DNA of 64,000 nt from Liquorilactobacillus ghanensis DSM 18630 (lineage in GTDB: Bacteria; Bacillota; Bacilli; Lactobacillales; Lactobacillaceae): positions 124,001 to 188,000 of the forward strand of contig NZ_AZGB01000016.1 of assembly GCF_001435235.1 (NCBI RefSeq), written 5' to 3'. Numbering within the stretch: the first letter of the stretch is position 1; every line of letters begins with the position of its first letter. Shown here one piece after another: positions 43,636 through 51,983 of this stretch. Position numbers and translations under genes: made by a program. The notes under the pieces are model-generated. The model ran no database searches, was not told the DNA's origin, and saw only the letters and a program-made list of their open reading frames with translations.

Positions 43636-44185
43636 AATTAATACCTCATCTCCAATTAAAATTGATCTGAATTAAATAATTTGTAAGTCCTTTATTAATT
43701 AATTATTGCCATTATCAGTCGAAACTTAATTCTAAATTGTGTATAAAAAACATACACCTTAGTATCACAAAAGGCAATTAAAGTAATTTTAAACAAGGTT
43801 ACTTTACCGCACTAACAATTTTTATTCAACAAGAATCCAAGCTAAAACTGCTAATAACCAATCAACCGCGGAATTTATAAATGATGCTGACTTTAGGCAT
43901 ATGATTTTCCTTATATATTATCAATTAAATCATTAATATTTAGACAACATATATGGTGACTTTAATTTTTTCACTGAATAAAAAATCAATAGTTACATCT
44001 TTATTCTAATCAAGTAATCATTAATTTAGAGTAAAATTTGAACTAAAAAGTAATTATTTTTTAAAAATATATTTTAAGAAAACGGCTTTTTTTGCTTATA
44101 GCTGTGACATTCATTATAACGTATTTTGAAATAAAAGTCAGCAATATATCAGCTTGAAACATAGTGACTAATTTCACAAAAAAGG
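43636..44185. other. AT-rich intergenic stretch, no gene recognised
   Basis: About 550 bases between the LacI gene and the next operon. Frames here are short, lack ribosome sites and resemble nothing I know. The promoter of the LacI gene must lie at its left end. Confidence 0.4.
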
Positions 44186-44236
44186 TTGACAACGTTTTCC
44201 AATTGTTGTATTTTAAAGGTTTGATACAACGTTGTA
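44186..44236 (+). promoter_or_regulatory. Promoter with cre-like box and palindromic operator for the alkylmalate-type operon
   Basis: TTGACA (44186-44191) and TATTTT (44209-44214) are spaced by 17 bases. TGACAACGTTTTCC (44187-44200) overlaps the -35 box and fits the cre consensus at nine of ten fixed positions. TACAACGTTGTA (44225-44236) is a perfect 12-base palindrome at the transcript start, with the CG centre of LacI-family operators. Two repressor inputs, CcpA plus a local LacI protein, are the natural inference. Confidence 0.65.
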
Positions 44237-44274
44237 CCTTTATATATATAAGGCTTAATGGAGAGGTGATGTTA

Positions 44275-45363
44275 GTGGCTTTTAAAATTGCTGCAATCGA
44301 GGGAGATGGAATCGGTCCTGAAATAATGGCTGCCACAAAGGATGTTATTAACCAAGTTGCTGCGGTGTTTAATTTAAACATTGAAATTGATGATGTGTGT
44401 GCTGGTGGACAATCGATCGATCGCTATAATACTCCACTCACAGAAGAAAATTTTCAGAAGTGTAAAGACAGCAACGCAATTTTGTTAGCGAATATTGGTG
44501 CTCCTCAATATGATAATTTACCAATTGAACAACGTCCTGAACGGGTAATGTATCGATTGCGCGGAGAATTAGGCTTAGAAGTAAACGTTCGACCTATTTT
44601 TATTCCAAGTAGTCTGCGTTCATGTTCACCGCTAAAAGATGAGATTGTAGATGAAGGATTTGATGTAGTAGTAATTCGAGACGTGATCGGCGGTGAATTA
44701 CCGTCACCAAAATATCGTGGGAAAGGCTCTGGTGGCGAGGAAGCCTATGATAAAGATTACTACAACGAAAAGATTGTTCAACGGGTAGCAAACTGGGCAA
44801 AGAAATATGCTAAATTACGAAAAAATAATGTAGTGAGCCTAGACAAAGCAAATGGGTTGGCAAGCTCTGAATTATGGCGAAAAATTATGGTTCGTGAATT
44901 AACAGCCGCTAAGGTCGATATAAATTCAATTTTAGTTGATAGCGGTGTCCAAACATTCACTAAAGGAGTTGCTGCTTTCGATGTTATTGTTGCTCCAAAT
45001 TTATTTGGGGATATTGTTGCCGATGAACTTACTGGTTTGAGTGGAGTAGGCAATTTGTTGCCAGATGCAACCATGGGACAAGGAACATTTGGTATGTACG
45101 AACCTAATCAATTGCATAATATGAATCAGAAAATTGTTGGTAAAAACATAGCTAATCCATTAGGACTGATTATGGCTGTTTCTATGATGATGGAACAATC
45201 GCTTGAACTACCTAAGGCTGCTAAAGTGATTCGACAAGCAGTCATGAATGTAGTTAATAGAGGTTACGTTCCTGCTGATCTTAAGACTTCTGAAACAAAG
45301 ATGGTGCTTGGTACTAGGGAAGTTACAAAGATGGTATGTAACGAAATTAAGGAGTTATCATAA
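44275..45363 (+). CDS. LeuB-like beta-decarboxylating dehydrogenase (isopropylmalate/isocitrate dehydrogenase family)
   Basis: A 362-residue NAD(P)-dependent dehydrogenase. I start at GTG 44275, 8 bases after GGAGAGG; upstream ATGs are too close to or before that site. Present are IEGDGIGPEIM, the malate-binding arginines in YRLRGELGLEVNVRPI and VVIRDVIGG, the catalytic Lys in SLDKAN and the metal-binding Asp in NLFGDIVADE. The side-chain pocket (E-R-V-M-Y before the LR motif) looks LeuB-like rather than isocitrate-like. The usual YEPVHGSAPDIAGK becomes MYEPNQLHNMNQKIVGK, and the Tyr-containing GGIYFG becomes GGELPS. It would oxidise and decarboxylate a 3-substituted malate. First gene of a six-gene operon. 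Confidence 0.85.
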   Translation: MAFKIAAIEGDGIGPEIMAATKDVINQVAAVFNLNIEIDDVCAGGQSIDRYNTPLTEENFQKCKDSNAILLANIGAPQYDNLPIEQRPERVMYRLRGELGLEVNVRPIFIPSSLRSCSPLKDEIVDEGFDVVVIRDVIGGELPSPKYRGKGSGGEEAYDKDYYNEKIVQRVANWAKKYAKLRKNNVVSLDKANGLASSELWRKIMVRELTAAKVDINSILVDSGVQTFTKGVAAFDVIVAPNLFGDIVADELTGLSGVGNLLPDATMGQGTFGMYEPNQLHNMNQKIVGKNIANPLGLIMAVSMMMEQSLELPKAAKVIRQAVMNVVNRGYVPADLKTSETKMVLGTREVTKMVCNEIKELS

Positions 45364-45364
45364 A

Positions 45365-46510
45365 ATGACACAAATTGAAAAGATAATGGGTAGTAAACAG
45401 GGAGAACAAGCTGAAATTACCCCTAATATAATTGTACTTAATGACTATTCAGAAATTGACAGTATATTAAACAAAATCAAAGCAGTTAATGATAACAAAC
45501 AATTAAAGATTTTTATTGATCAAGATGTGCCTTCCGGTGATCCACGGACATCAGAATTATTTGGAGAATTGACTAAATTTTCAAAAAAATACCAAATTGA
45601 TTTTATCCAAGCAAAAGGAATAGGTTATTCATATTTATTAAATGAAATTTCTGCAGATCAGGTTGTGGTTTCATTAGGACAACACAATTCTATTTATGCT
45701 GCTAAACATTCATTGGGATTGAATTTGCAACCAGATGACTTTATTCAGGCTATTGAAACTGGTCATTTTGCAATGACTGTTCCAGAAACTTATACAATTA
45801 AATTGACTGGGAAACTTTCTAATGATTTAGACGTTCGAGATGTATATATTAATCTTCTTTCGAAGCTAAAGCGTAAAGATACAGAAGGTAAGGTCCTTGA
45901 AATTGGTGGTACTTATTTAGATAGTTTATCTGAATCTCAACGTGGCGCTTTCTTCAGTATGATGGCTCGCAAGGGTGCTGTAACAGCTGTTTGGAATGAG
46001 AAATTAAGTGTCGCTGATATGGAATTTGACCTTGCTGGTGTTCAATCATTGCTGGTACTACCAACAACTACATCGACTACTAATAGTCCGTATGTGGCCG
46101 CTCCAATGTCGATTTTAGAAGATGTTGATTTTAATGCTGGGATGATTGGTGGTTACACTGGCGGCGATATTGATTCATTGCGATTAGCTGCAAAATTAAT
46201 CGGCGATCATCAACATGTAGCGTTTGGTTTCCGATTAAATATTTGTCCGGCAACTAGTCAAGACTATTTATTAGCCCTGAAAGAAGGCTTGGTTTCTAAA
46301 TTCATTGACTATGGTGCCCAGATGATTGCTCCAGGTGATAAGAATATTGTGGCTCAAGGTGCGGGAGCAGCGGGCCCCGGTGAACGAATCTTGACGGTTG
46401 GCAGTTATACTTTCAGCAATTGTTTAGGTTCCTCAGATGCAAATGTTTACGTGAGCGATATGAAGACGTTGATTGAAGTATCTCTTCGAGAACGCAGACA
46501 GTTTAAATAG
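45365..46510 (+). CDS. Aconitase-family (LeuC-like) protein lacking the iron-sulfur cluster cysteines
   Basis: A 381-residue protein that aligns along its length with the LeuC-type subunit encoded two genes downstream: IFIDQDVPSGDPRTSELFGEL (LeuC FDH), GQHNSIYAAKH (DSHTTTYG), VPETYTIKLTGKLSNDLDVRDVYINLL, and IGGYTGGDIDSLRLAAKLI (GSCTDGSIEDLKAAADIL). The three cluster cysteines are gone: SCT is YTG and CALCC has become residues around DKNIVAQGAG. The His of the DSHT motif survives only as GQHN. It cannot bind a 4Fe-4S cluster in the known way. It may be a structural partner or have a new activity. The start is ATG 45365 behind AAGGAG, one base after the dehydrogenase stop. Confidence 0.8.
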   Translation: MTQIEKIMGSKQGEQAEITPNIIVLNDYSEIDSILNKIKAVNDNKQLKIFIDQDVPSGDPRTSELFGELTKFSKKYQIDFIQAKGIGYSYLLNEISADQVVVSLGQHNSIYAAKHSLGLNLQPDDFIQAIETGHFAMTVPETYTIKLTGKLSNDLDVRDVYINLLSKLKRKDTEGKVLEIGGTYLDSLSESQRGAFFSMMARKGAVTAVWNEKLSVADMEFDLAGVQSLLVLPTTTSTTNSPYVAAPMSILEDVDFNAGMIGGYTGGDIDSLRLAAKLIGDHQHVAFGFRLNICPATSQDYLLALKEGLVSKFIDYGAQMIAPGDKNIVAQGAGAAGPGERILTVGSYTFSNCLGSSDANVYVSDMKTLIEVSLRERRQFK

Positions 46511-46527
46511 AATTGGAGGAATTTAAA

Positions 46528-47031
46528 ATGAAAAGAACATACCAAGGCCGTGTTTGGAAAATGGGCGATGATATTGATACAGATACCATTATTCCTGGTA
46601 AACGCGGAACTATTCCAACCATGGATGAAATGAAAAAATATGCCTTTGAACTTTTGCGTCCAGATTTTGCTAAGGATTCAAAAGCAGGTGACATTATTGT
46701 TGCTGGAGATAATTTTGGCTGTGGTTCCTCTCGAGAACAGGCTCCAGCAGTTATTAAAGCAAATGGCGTAACCTGCGTTGTGGCTAAGTCTTTTGCAAGA
46801 ATTTTCTTTCGAAATGCTTTTAACATTGGGTTGATTTTGATTGAGTGTGATGGTGTTCAGGATGCCTGCCAAGATGGCGATCAAATTGAAATTGATATCA
46901 ACAATAAAGTTAAAACCAATGGTAAAGAATTTCCTATTGGGAATATTCCAGATAATCTTTTTGAAATCGTTAACGATGGTGGTCTAGTTAACCACATTAA
47001 GAAATTAAATGCTGTTAAAGGGGGCAAATAA
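46528..47031 (+). CDS. LeuD-like hydro-lyase small subunit
   Basis: A 167-residue swivel-domain subunit of the isopropylmalate/homoaconitate dehydratase family. The N-terminal GDDIDTDTIIPG and the central GDNFGCGSSREQAPAVIKANGV are signature motifs. The variable substrate loop after IIPG reads KRGTIPT and matches none of the loops I can recall with certainty. The start is ATG 46528, 8 bases after GGAGG; the longer frame begins at a TTG overlapping that site. It should pair with the intact large subunit that follows after 2 bases, moving water between carbons of a malate-type acid. Confidence 0.88.
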   Translation: MKRTYQGRVWKMGDDIDTDTIIPGKRGTIPTMDEMKKYAFELLRPDFAKDSKAGDIIVAGDNFGCGSSREQAPAVIKANGVTCVVAKSFARIFFRNAFNIGLILIECDGVQDACQDGDQIEIDINNKVKTNGKEFPIGNIPDNLFEIVNDGGLVNHIKKLNAVKGGK

Positions 47032-47033
47032 TC

Positions 47034-48290
47034 ATGGGATACACAATGGTAGAAAAAATTTTAATGCGTAATGCAGGAGTTGACAATGTTGAGGTTGGCG
47101 ATATTGTAACAACTCACCCCGATATGTTTATGATTCATGATATTTATACCCCATATGTTGAAAAAGTTTTAAATGAAATGGGGACACTTAAACTAGACGA
47201 TCCGGATAAGGTCACGATTATGTTTGATCACTGTTTACCGACAGCGGTTGCTAAAAATGATTCAATTCATTATGATGCCGGAATTCGTTTATCGAAAAAA
47301 TATGGTATCGAAAAAATGCATATAGGAGAAGGAATTTGTCATACTTTAATGCACGAATTGCACTATGCTAAACCAGGAATGGTTGTAACTGCTACTGATA
47401 GCCATACTACTACTTATGGCGGTGGTGGCTGCTTCTGTTCAGGAATTGGTACTACCGAAATGGCTGGAGCACTTACAACTGGTGAGCTGTGGTTTAAAAT
47501 TCCAGGAGCAATTAAAGTTGAATTAACTGGTAAATTTCAAAAAGGAGTTTACGCTAAGGATTTAATTGAAAAAATTATGGGTGATCTTACAGCATCTGGT
47601 GCTCAATATAAATCTTTGGAATTTTGCGGTGATGGTGTGGCTAATATTAGTATGGAAGGACGTTACACAATTGCTAATATGAGTTTGGAAGCTGGAGCAA
47701 AATGTGGGTTATTTTTAGCTGATCAACAGACCGCTGATTATTTTGATGAAAATTTAGCAGATATTGATTGGATTCGTCCCGATGATGATGCAAAGTATGA
47801 AAGAGTTTTGCATTATGATTTAGGTAAATTGAGTCCACAATTATCTTGCCCACAAGGTGTAGATAATGTTCATTCAATCGAAGAAGCAGAAGGTACTACA
47901 CTTGATGAAGTTTATGTTGGGTCATGTACAGATGGTAGTATTGAAGATTTAAAAGCAGCAGCAGATATTTTGAAGGGAAAACATGTAGCTCCGTATGTTC
48001 GTTTCATTGTTGTTCCTGCAAGCAACTCAATCTTCAAGGAAGCAATTGAAAAAGGATACATCCAAACCTTTATTGAAGCCGGTGGAGTAATTTCTCATCC
48101 ATCATGTGCCCTATGTTGTGGGATGCCATACGGCTTGCTTTCTGATGGACAAAAGATCTTGAGTACAGGTAATCGTAACTTTATTGGTCGGATGGGCTCT
48201 AAAAAATCACTAATTTATTTAGGATCACCTGCTATGGCAGCAGCATCTGCTTTATCTGGGAAAATTTCTGATCCTCGTAAGCTGGCCTAA
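47034..48290 (+). CDS. LeuC-like hydro-lyase large subunit with intact 4Fe-4S site
   Basis: A 418-residue aconitase-family large subunit. All three cluster ligands are present: C298 in GSCTDGS, and C358 and C361 in SCALCCGMP. The catalytic TATDSHTTTYGGGG block and STGNRNFIGRMG near the C-terminus are also in place. With the LeuD-like subunit it forms an isopropylmalate-isomerase type enzyme (EC 4.2.1 class). Its neighbours are a decarboxylating dehydrogenase and a hydroxyacid transporter rather than leuA, which points to breakdown, not leucine synthesis. Dimethylmaleate, citramalate and homoaconitate are other possible substrates. Confidence 0.88.
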   Translation: MGYTMVEKILMRNAGVDNVEVGDIVTTHPDMFMIHDIYTPYVEKVLNEMGTLKLDDPDKVTIMFDHCLPTAVAKNDSIHYDAGIRLSKKYGIEKMHIGEGICHTLMHELHYAKPGMVVTATDSHTTTYGGGGCFCSGIGTTEMAGALTTGELWFKIPGAIKVELTGKFQKGVYAKDLIEKIMGDLTASGAQYKSLEFCGDGVANISMEGRYTIANMSLEAGAKCGLFLADQQTADYFDENLADIDWIRPDDDAKYERVLHYDLGKLSPQLSCPQGVDNVHSIEEAEGTTLDEVYVGSCTDGSIEDLKAAADILKGKHVAPYVRFIVVPASNSIFKEAIEKGYIQTFIEAGGVISHPSCALCCGMPYGLLSDGQKILSTGNRNFIGRMGSKKSLIYLGSPAMAAASALSGKISDPRKLA

Positions 48291-48301
48291 GGAGAATCGA
48301 T

Positions 48302-49588
48302 ATGGATCATTTAAAAAAAATTCAAATTTGTAATTTGCCATTAATGTATTACATCCCAGTACTATTGATTACGCTTGTGGCAACTTACACACACTCATTG
48401 AATAACGATGTTGTTGGTGGATGCTTGTTTCTATATGTTATTGGTGGCCTTTTTTTCTATGTCGGAGGAATAATTCCTATTTTTGGAACTTATATGGGAG
48501 GAGCAATTTTATTACCTTTATTTGGTGGCTCTGCTCTTGCATATTTCCATCTGGTACCTGCATATTTAACCAAATTAATTGCCGGAATTATGGGATCTGG
48601 CGCGATTAACATATTCATTGCTGCTATTGTGGTTGGTTCAATTTTGAGCATGGATCGGAAAGTTTTGTTGGAAGTATCAGCTAGATTGATTCCAGTTATG
48701 TTAATTGCTCTGGCATTTGCAATTGTATTTATGGTCATTACTACGTTTTTAACAGGACAATCATTGATTAAGGGATTTTTCAATGTCGGAATTATTAACT
48801 ATACCGGTGGTTCTTCCGGTGCTTTAGTGGTTGTGCCAACTATATACCATGGGATTTTTCATAATCCGGTTACTAGTTATTCTGGCAAATTTATTGTTTT
48901 GATGAACATTTCTAATTTAATATGTGTTATCTTTGCGGGAATATTAAACCAATTAGGAAAAAAGAAACCAGAATGGACAGGTAACGGTGCATTAATGAAA
49001 GGTTCAGCTAAGGTAAAAGCAACTAAAGTCGAACCAATTGAAATGGATAAAAAAAGTTTGCGTTCTTTAGGAATCGGTTTTGTAATTTCCTTATCATTAC
49101 TAGTGTTAGGAAATATTTTACAGACAATTGTTCCACAATTAAACTATATTGCTTGGACATCATTGCTGGCAATTGCACTTAAAGCATTTGGTGTCTTTAA
49201 TGATAAAGTATGTCGTTACAGTGCTAATTGGCAAGGATTTGTTGTTTCGAACTTCATCGCCTTCCTGATCACTGGAATTGGAATTGTCTCACTTGACTTG
49301 GGGCAACTCATATCATACTTTACGTTATCCAACTTCTTGATTATTGCAATGGGAGTTATAGGAGCTATGTTGGGTGCGTTACTCGGCGGGAAAGCTTTGG
49401 GCTTCTACCCGATCGATTCTATGATAGCTGTTGGTGTTCAATTAGGTAATGTTGGTGGTAGTGGAGCGGTAGCAACCTTATCAACTGCCGAACGGATGGA
49501 GTTGATGCCTTTTGCAATTATCTCTAACCGAATTGGCGGGGCGATTGTTGTTATTTTGCTAAGTTTGTTGGTACCATTATTTGTTTGA
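48302..49588 (+). CDS. 2-hydroxycarboxylate transporter (2HCT family, CitP/MleP-like exchanger)
   Basis: A 428-residue membrane protein with about 11 helices. It has the two re-entrant loop motifs of the family: NYTGGSSGALVVVP in the first half and GNVGGSGAVATLSTAERMELMPFAIISNRIGG in the second, with the conserved Arg of S-x-RIGG that contacts the substrate carboxylate. 2HCT proteins exchange malate or citrate for lactate and so build a membrane potential. It is coupled (11 bases) to the LeuC-like gene and followed by a 2-hydroxyacid dehydrogenase gene. It thus probably imports the hydroxy-dicarboxylate and exports the hydroxy acid end product. Confidence 0.88.
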   Translation: MDHLKKIQICNLPLMYYIPVLLITLVATYTHSLNNDVVGGCLFLYVIGGLFFYVGGIIPIFGTYMGGAILLPLFGGSALAYFHLVPAYLTKLIAGIMGSGAINIFIAAIVVGSILSMDRKVLLEVSARLIPVMLIALAFAIVFMVITTFLTGQSLIKGFFNVGIINYTGGSSGALVVVPTIYHGIFHNPVTSYSGKFIVLMNISNLICVIFAGILNQLGKKKPEWTGNGALMKGSAKVKATKVEPIEMDKKSLRSLGIGFVISLSLLVLGNILQTIVPQLNYIAWTSLLAIALKAFGVFNDKVCRYSANWQGFVVSNFIAFLITGIGIVSLDLGQLISYFTLSNFLIIAMGVIGAMLGALLGGKALGFYPIDSMIAVGVQLGNVGGSGAVATLSTAERMELMPFAIISNRIGGAIVVILLSLLVPLFV

Positions 49589-49619
49589 TGTCGGATAAGT
49601 TAGAAGGGATTGATAATCA

Positions 49620-50537
49620 ATGCGTAAAATTGGAATTATTGGTTTAGGCAATGTTGGTATCACTGTTGCCTATACCTTATTTACACGCGGTGTAGCTGAT
49701 GAATTGGTTTTGATTGATCCAAAATCAAAAAAAGTTCGGGCTGAAGAAAATGATTTGAAAGATGCTTTATCATGCAATCATTTTCATACGAAGGTAATTA
49801 ATGGCGATTATGATCAGTTAGCTAATGCTGATGTTTTAATAACTGCATTTGGTGATATTAAAGCAACGGCTCGGACTGATGATCGGTTTGCAGAGTTCCC
49901 GATTAATGTGGAACAAGCGAAGATCGTCGGACCTAAAGTTAAAGCAAGCGGTTTTAAGGGAATATGGATTAATATTTCTAACCCTTGTGATGCAATCACA
50001 ACTATTCTAAAAAAGACTAGTGATTTTCCTAAAAATCGAATTTTTGGAACAGGTACATTACTTGATACTTCACGCATGAAAAGACAGGTTGCCGATTATT
50101 TAGGTAATCAGGACCCCAAAAATATTGGAGGGTATGTTTTAGGCGAGCATGGTAATTCTCAATTTACAGCTTGGTCAACAGTTTCGGTTGGAATCCGGCC
50201 ATTAAGCAAGTATATTAGTGATTCTTCAAAATATAAAAAGTTAGAGGAGAATGCCCGTCAAGGAGCATTTGAAGTTATTTCTGGAAAAGGATATACATCA
50301 TATGCAATCGCAACCTGTGCAGTTCGTTTAATTGAAGCAGTATTCGCCGATGCTCATACAATTTTCCCTGTTTCAGTTTATTTGGAAAGTTTAGATACTT
50401 ACATCGGATATCCGGCGGTAGTAGGAGCAAATGGAATCGAACATGTTGAAGATATTTCATTAACGACCGCTGAAAAGGAATCTCTATCAAAATCAGCTGA
50501 TTACATTAAAGGAAATCTTGCTAAGGTAGGTTATTAG
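49620..50537 (+). CDS. L-2-hydroxyisocaproate dehydrogenase-like enzyme (L-LDH superfamily)
   Basis: A 305-residue NAD-dependent dehydrogenase. KIGIIGLGNVGITVAY is the Rossmann motif. The specificity loop begins TAFGDIKATARTDDRFAEF, like the G-N-I-K loop of Lactobacillus HicDH and unlike lactate or malate dehydrogenases. The active-site His is H177 in LGEHGNSQFTAWST, and LLDTSRMKR holds the carboxylate-binding Arg. It reduces branched 2-oxo acids such as 2-oxoisocaproate to L-2-hydroxy acids. As the last gene of the operon it would re-oxidise the NADH made by the LeuB-like enzyme. It ends at a clear terminator. Confidence 0.85.
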   Translation: MRKIGIIGLGNVGITVAYTLFTRGVADELVLIDPKSKKVRAEENDLKDALSCNHFHTKVINGDYDQLANADVLITAFGDIKATARTDDRFAEFPINVEQAKIVGPKVKASGFKGIWINISNPCDAITTILKKTSDFPKNRIFGTGTLLDTSRMKRQVADYLGNQDPKNIGGYVLGEHGNSQFTAWSTVSVGIRPLSKYISDSSKYKKLEENARQGAFEVISGKGYTSYAIATCAVRLIEAVFADAHTIFPVSVYLESLDTYIGYPAVVGANGIEHVEDISLTTAEKESLSKSADYIKGNLAKVGY

Positions 50538-50619
50538 CAGCATAGGTTTTATCACGAGTAGAATGATATTACTGTATGGATAAACACTGATATGATAATG
50601 AATCAAAATCATTAATAAA

Positions 50620-50671
50620 TTGAAACGTTTTGGACAAACTTGCTAGTAATCCAAGACGCTTCAGTTTTTTT
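50620..50671 (+). terminator. Rho-independent terminator of the alkylmalate-type operon
   Basis: TTGAAACGTTTTGGA (50620-50634) pairs, with G-T wobbles, with TCCAAGACGCTTCAG (50650-50664) and is followed by seven T residues. Confidence 0.8.
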
Positions 50672-50715
50672 ATTTGGAATAATAATATTATTAATGCTTA
50701 GTTCTGCGGCAGCAT

Positions 50716-50797
50716 TACTGATAAATAAATTATTAAAAATTATATAATCTGAATACTTAAGCTATCTGTTCTGAGGAATAGGTAGCTTTTTTGATTG
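50716..50797 (+). repeat. 82-bp repeat with promoter-like box and terminator hairpin, copy 2
   Basis: This copy differs from 27556-27637 at three positions only. TATAAT is at 50743-50748 and the hairpin AAGCTATCT/AGGTAGCTT with T6 at 50759-50792. It comes after a separate strong terminator, so it is not needed to end the operon. That favours an independent element. Confidence 0.8.
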
Positions 50798-51034
50798 GCT
50801 TTATGCTTAGTCGGGCTCGCTTGTATGCGAAACAAAATGTGGATGGGAAAATAAGAGGTTAGACCCAAGCGTCTCCTAAAAACAAAATTAATCTATCTTT
50901 TGGAGATAACTATTAATTGCCACTAAACGATTAGGTTAATGATCTCCAAACTTTCGATAGCTATTTTGAATTTGGATTATACTCCTCTCAAAAAAATTTA
51001 TTATTTCACGCCATGTAATTTAGACAAGCAGTGG
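50798..51034. other. Intergenic stretch, no gene recognised
   Basis: About 240 bases between the repeat and the stop of the LuxR-type gene. No frame with support was found. Confidence 0.4.
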
Positions 51035-51799
51035 TTATTTTCCCCTTTCTTTAATTGTCTTAAACAATTGAACACGTTTTTTTATCTGCAATTTTTTGTA
51101 AATATTAGAAATGTGTTTCTTGAGAGTATTATTAGTAATCCCCAGCTGACTGCAAATTTGTTTGTTGTCTATTCCGTCCAATAATTTTTGCAAAATGATT
51201 TTTTGCTGTTCGGTCAGATGATATTTTTGAGTAACCTGACTGACGGTCATTTTTTTTGGCGAATAAATTTCGGTTTGAAAATGATGATATAAACTGTTTT
51301 CAAGATGAGTTGTTAATAATCTGACTAATTCGATATCGTTTTGTGTAAAGTTTTCTTTTTGATCATTTCGGAAAAGGGACATGATACCTAAAAATCGACC
51401 TTTAAATGAAATAATGGAATGAAGCGAAAAATGAAAGTGGTAATCTTTGTAAAACATTTGGTAATAAGGCGTTAGGATTCGCTGATTATCTGAAACAATA
51501 TCACTTTCTCGATAGGTCATGCTTCGGTCTGTAAACATCAAAGCTTTAGAATAGTCAAACTTGTTATAAACCTGCAGATATTTTTCCCCAAAAGCTGAAT
51601 CAATATTGTAAATTACCGGACTGGTAATTTTTTGCTCATCATCAATAGCTGACAAGTAAAAAGAGCCTCCATCAAAGTCTACTAAATAAGTTAATTTCTG
51701 CATTAAGAGCAGACGCATTTTTGTATTGTCAGAACAACAGTAAATATGATGAATAATATCATTGAAGATATAAAGGTCATTAAGCGAAAAAGAAATCAT
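51035..51799 (-). CDS. LuxR-type transcriptional regulator with GAF-like sensor domain
   Basis: A 254-residue regulator. The C-terminal 65 residues carry the LuxR/NarL helix-turn-helix (YHLTEQQKIILQKLLDGIDNKQICSQLGITNNTLKKHISNIYKKLQIKKRVQLF). The N-terminal 170 residues look like a GAF-type sensor (LTYLVDFDGGSFYLSAID; FHFSLHSIISFKGRFLGIMSLFRN). I start at ATG 51799 behind GGTGGTG rather than the upstream GTG codons. It diverges from the polyamine operon and a palindrome lies between them. It is probably that operon's regulator, perhaps sensing a polyamine. Confidence 0.8.
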   Translation of the reverse strand: MISFSLNDLYIFNDIIHHIYCCSDNTKMRLLLMQKLTYLVDFDGGSFYLSAIDDEQKITSPVIYNIDSAFGEKYLQVYNKFDYSKALMFTDRSMTYRESDIVSDNQRILTPYYQMFYKDYHFHFSLHSIISFKGRFLGIMSLFRNDQKENFTQNDIELVRLLTTHLENSLYHHFQTEIYSPKKMTVSQVTQKYHLTEQQKIILQKLLDGIDNKQICSQLGITNNTLKKHISNIYKKLQIKKRVQLFKTIKERGK

Positions 51800-51983
51800 A
51801 ATCACCACCAATTTTAATCATTATTTAATGTTATATTATATACCTCAAAATAAATAAAAGCCCCTTATTTTCAAAACAAAATAAAGTTCGATACGAAATT
51901 TTACTACTTTTGGAGTATGAATTACTCTTAAAAAGTTAACTTTGTAGTACTTATTACTAATTTATTTGTTATTTTATGAATCA

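Noticed and set aside
45365-46510. First read as a LarA-type lactate/hydroxyacid racemase next to the 2HCT gene
   Set aside because: Line-by-line comparison with the neighbouring LeuC-like protein shows the same block order (KLTGKL, YTGGDIDSLRLAAKLI and others), so it is an aconitase-family paralogue. No LarA nickel-pincer or DUF2088 motif was found.
44275-50537. Citrate to 2-oxoglutarate to 2-hydroxyglutarate pathway
   Set aside because: It would suit an aconitase plus isocitrate dehydrogenase, but the dehydrogenase pocket is LeuB-like, the dehydratase is the two-subunit LeuCD type, and the reductase loop matches HicDH, which prefers non-acidic side chains. Kept only as an alternative.
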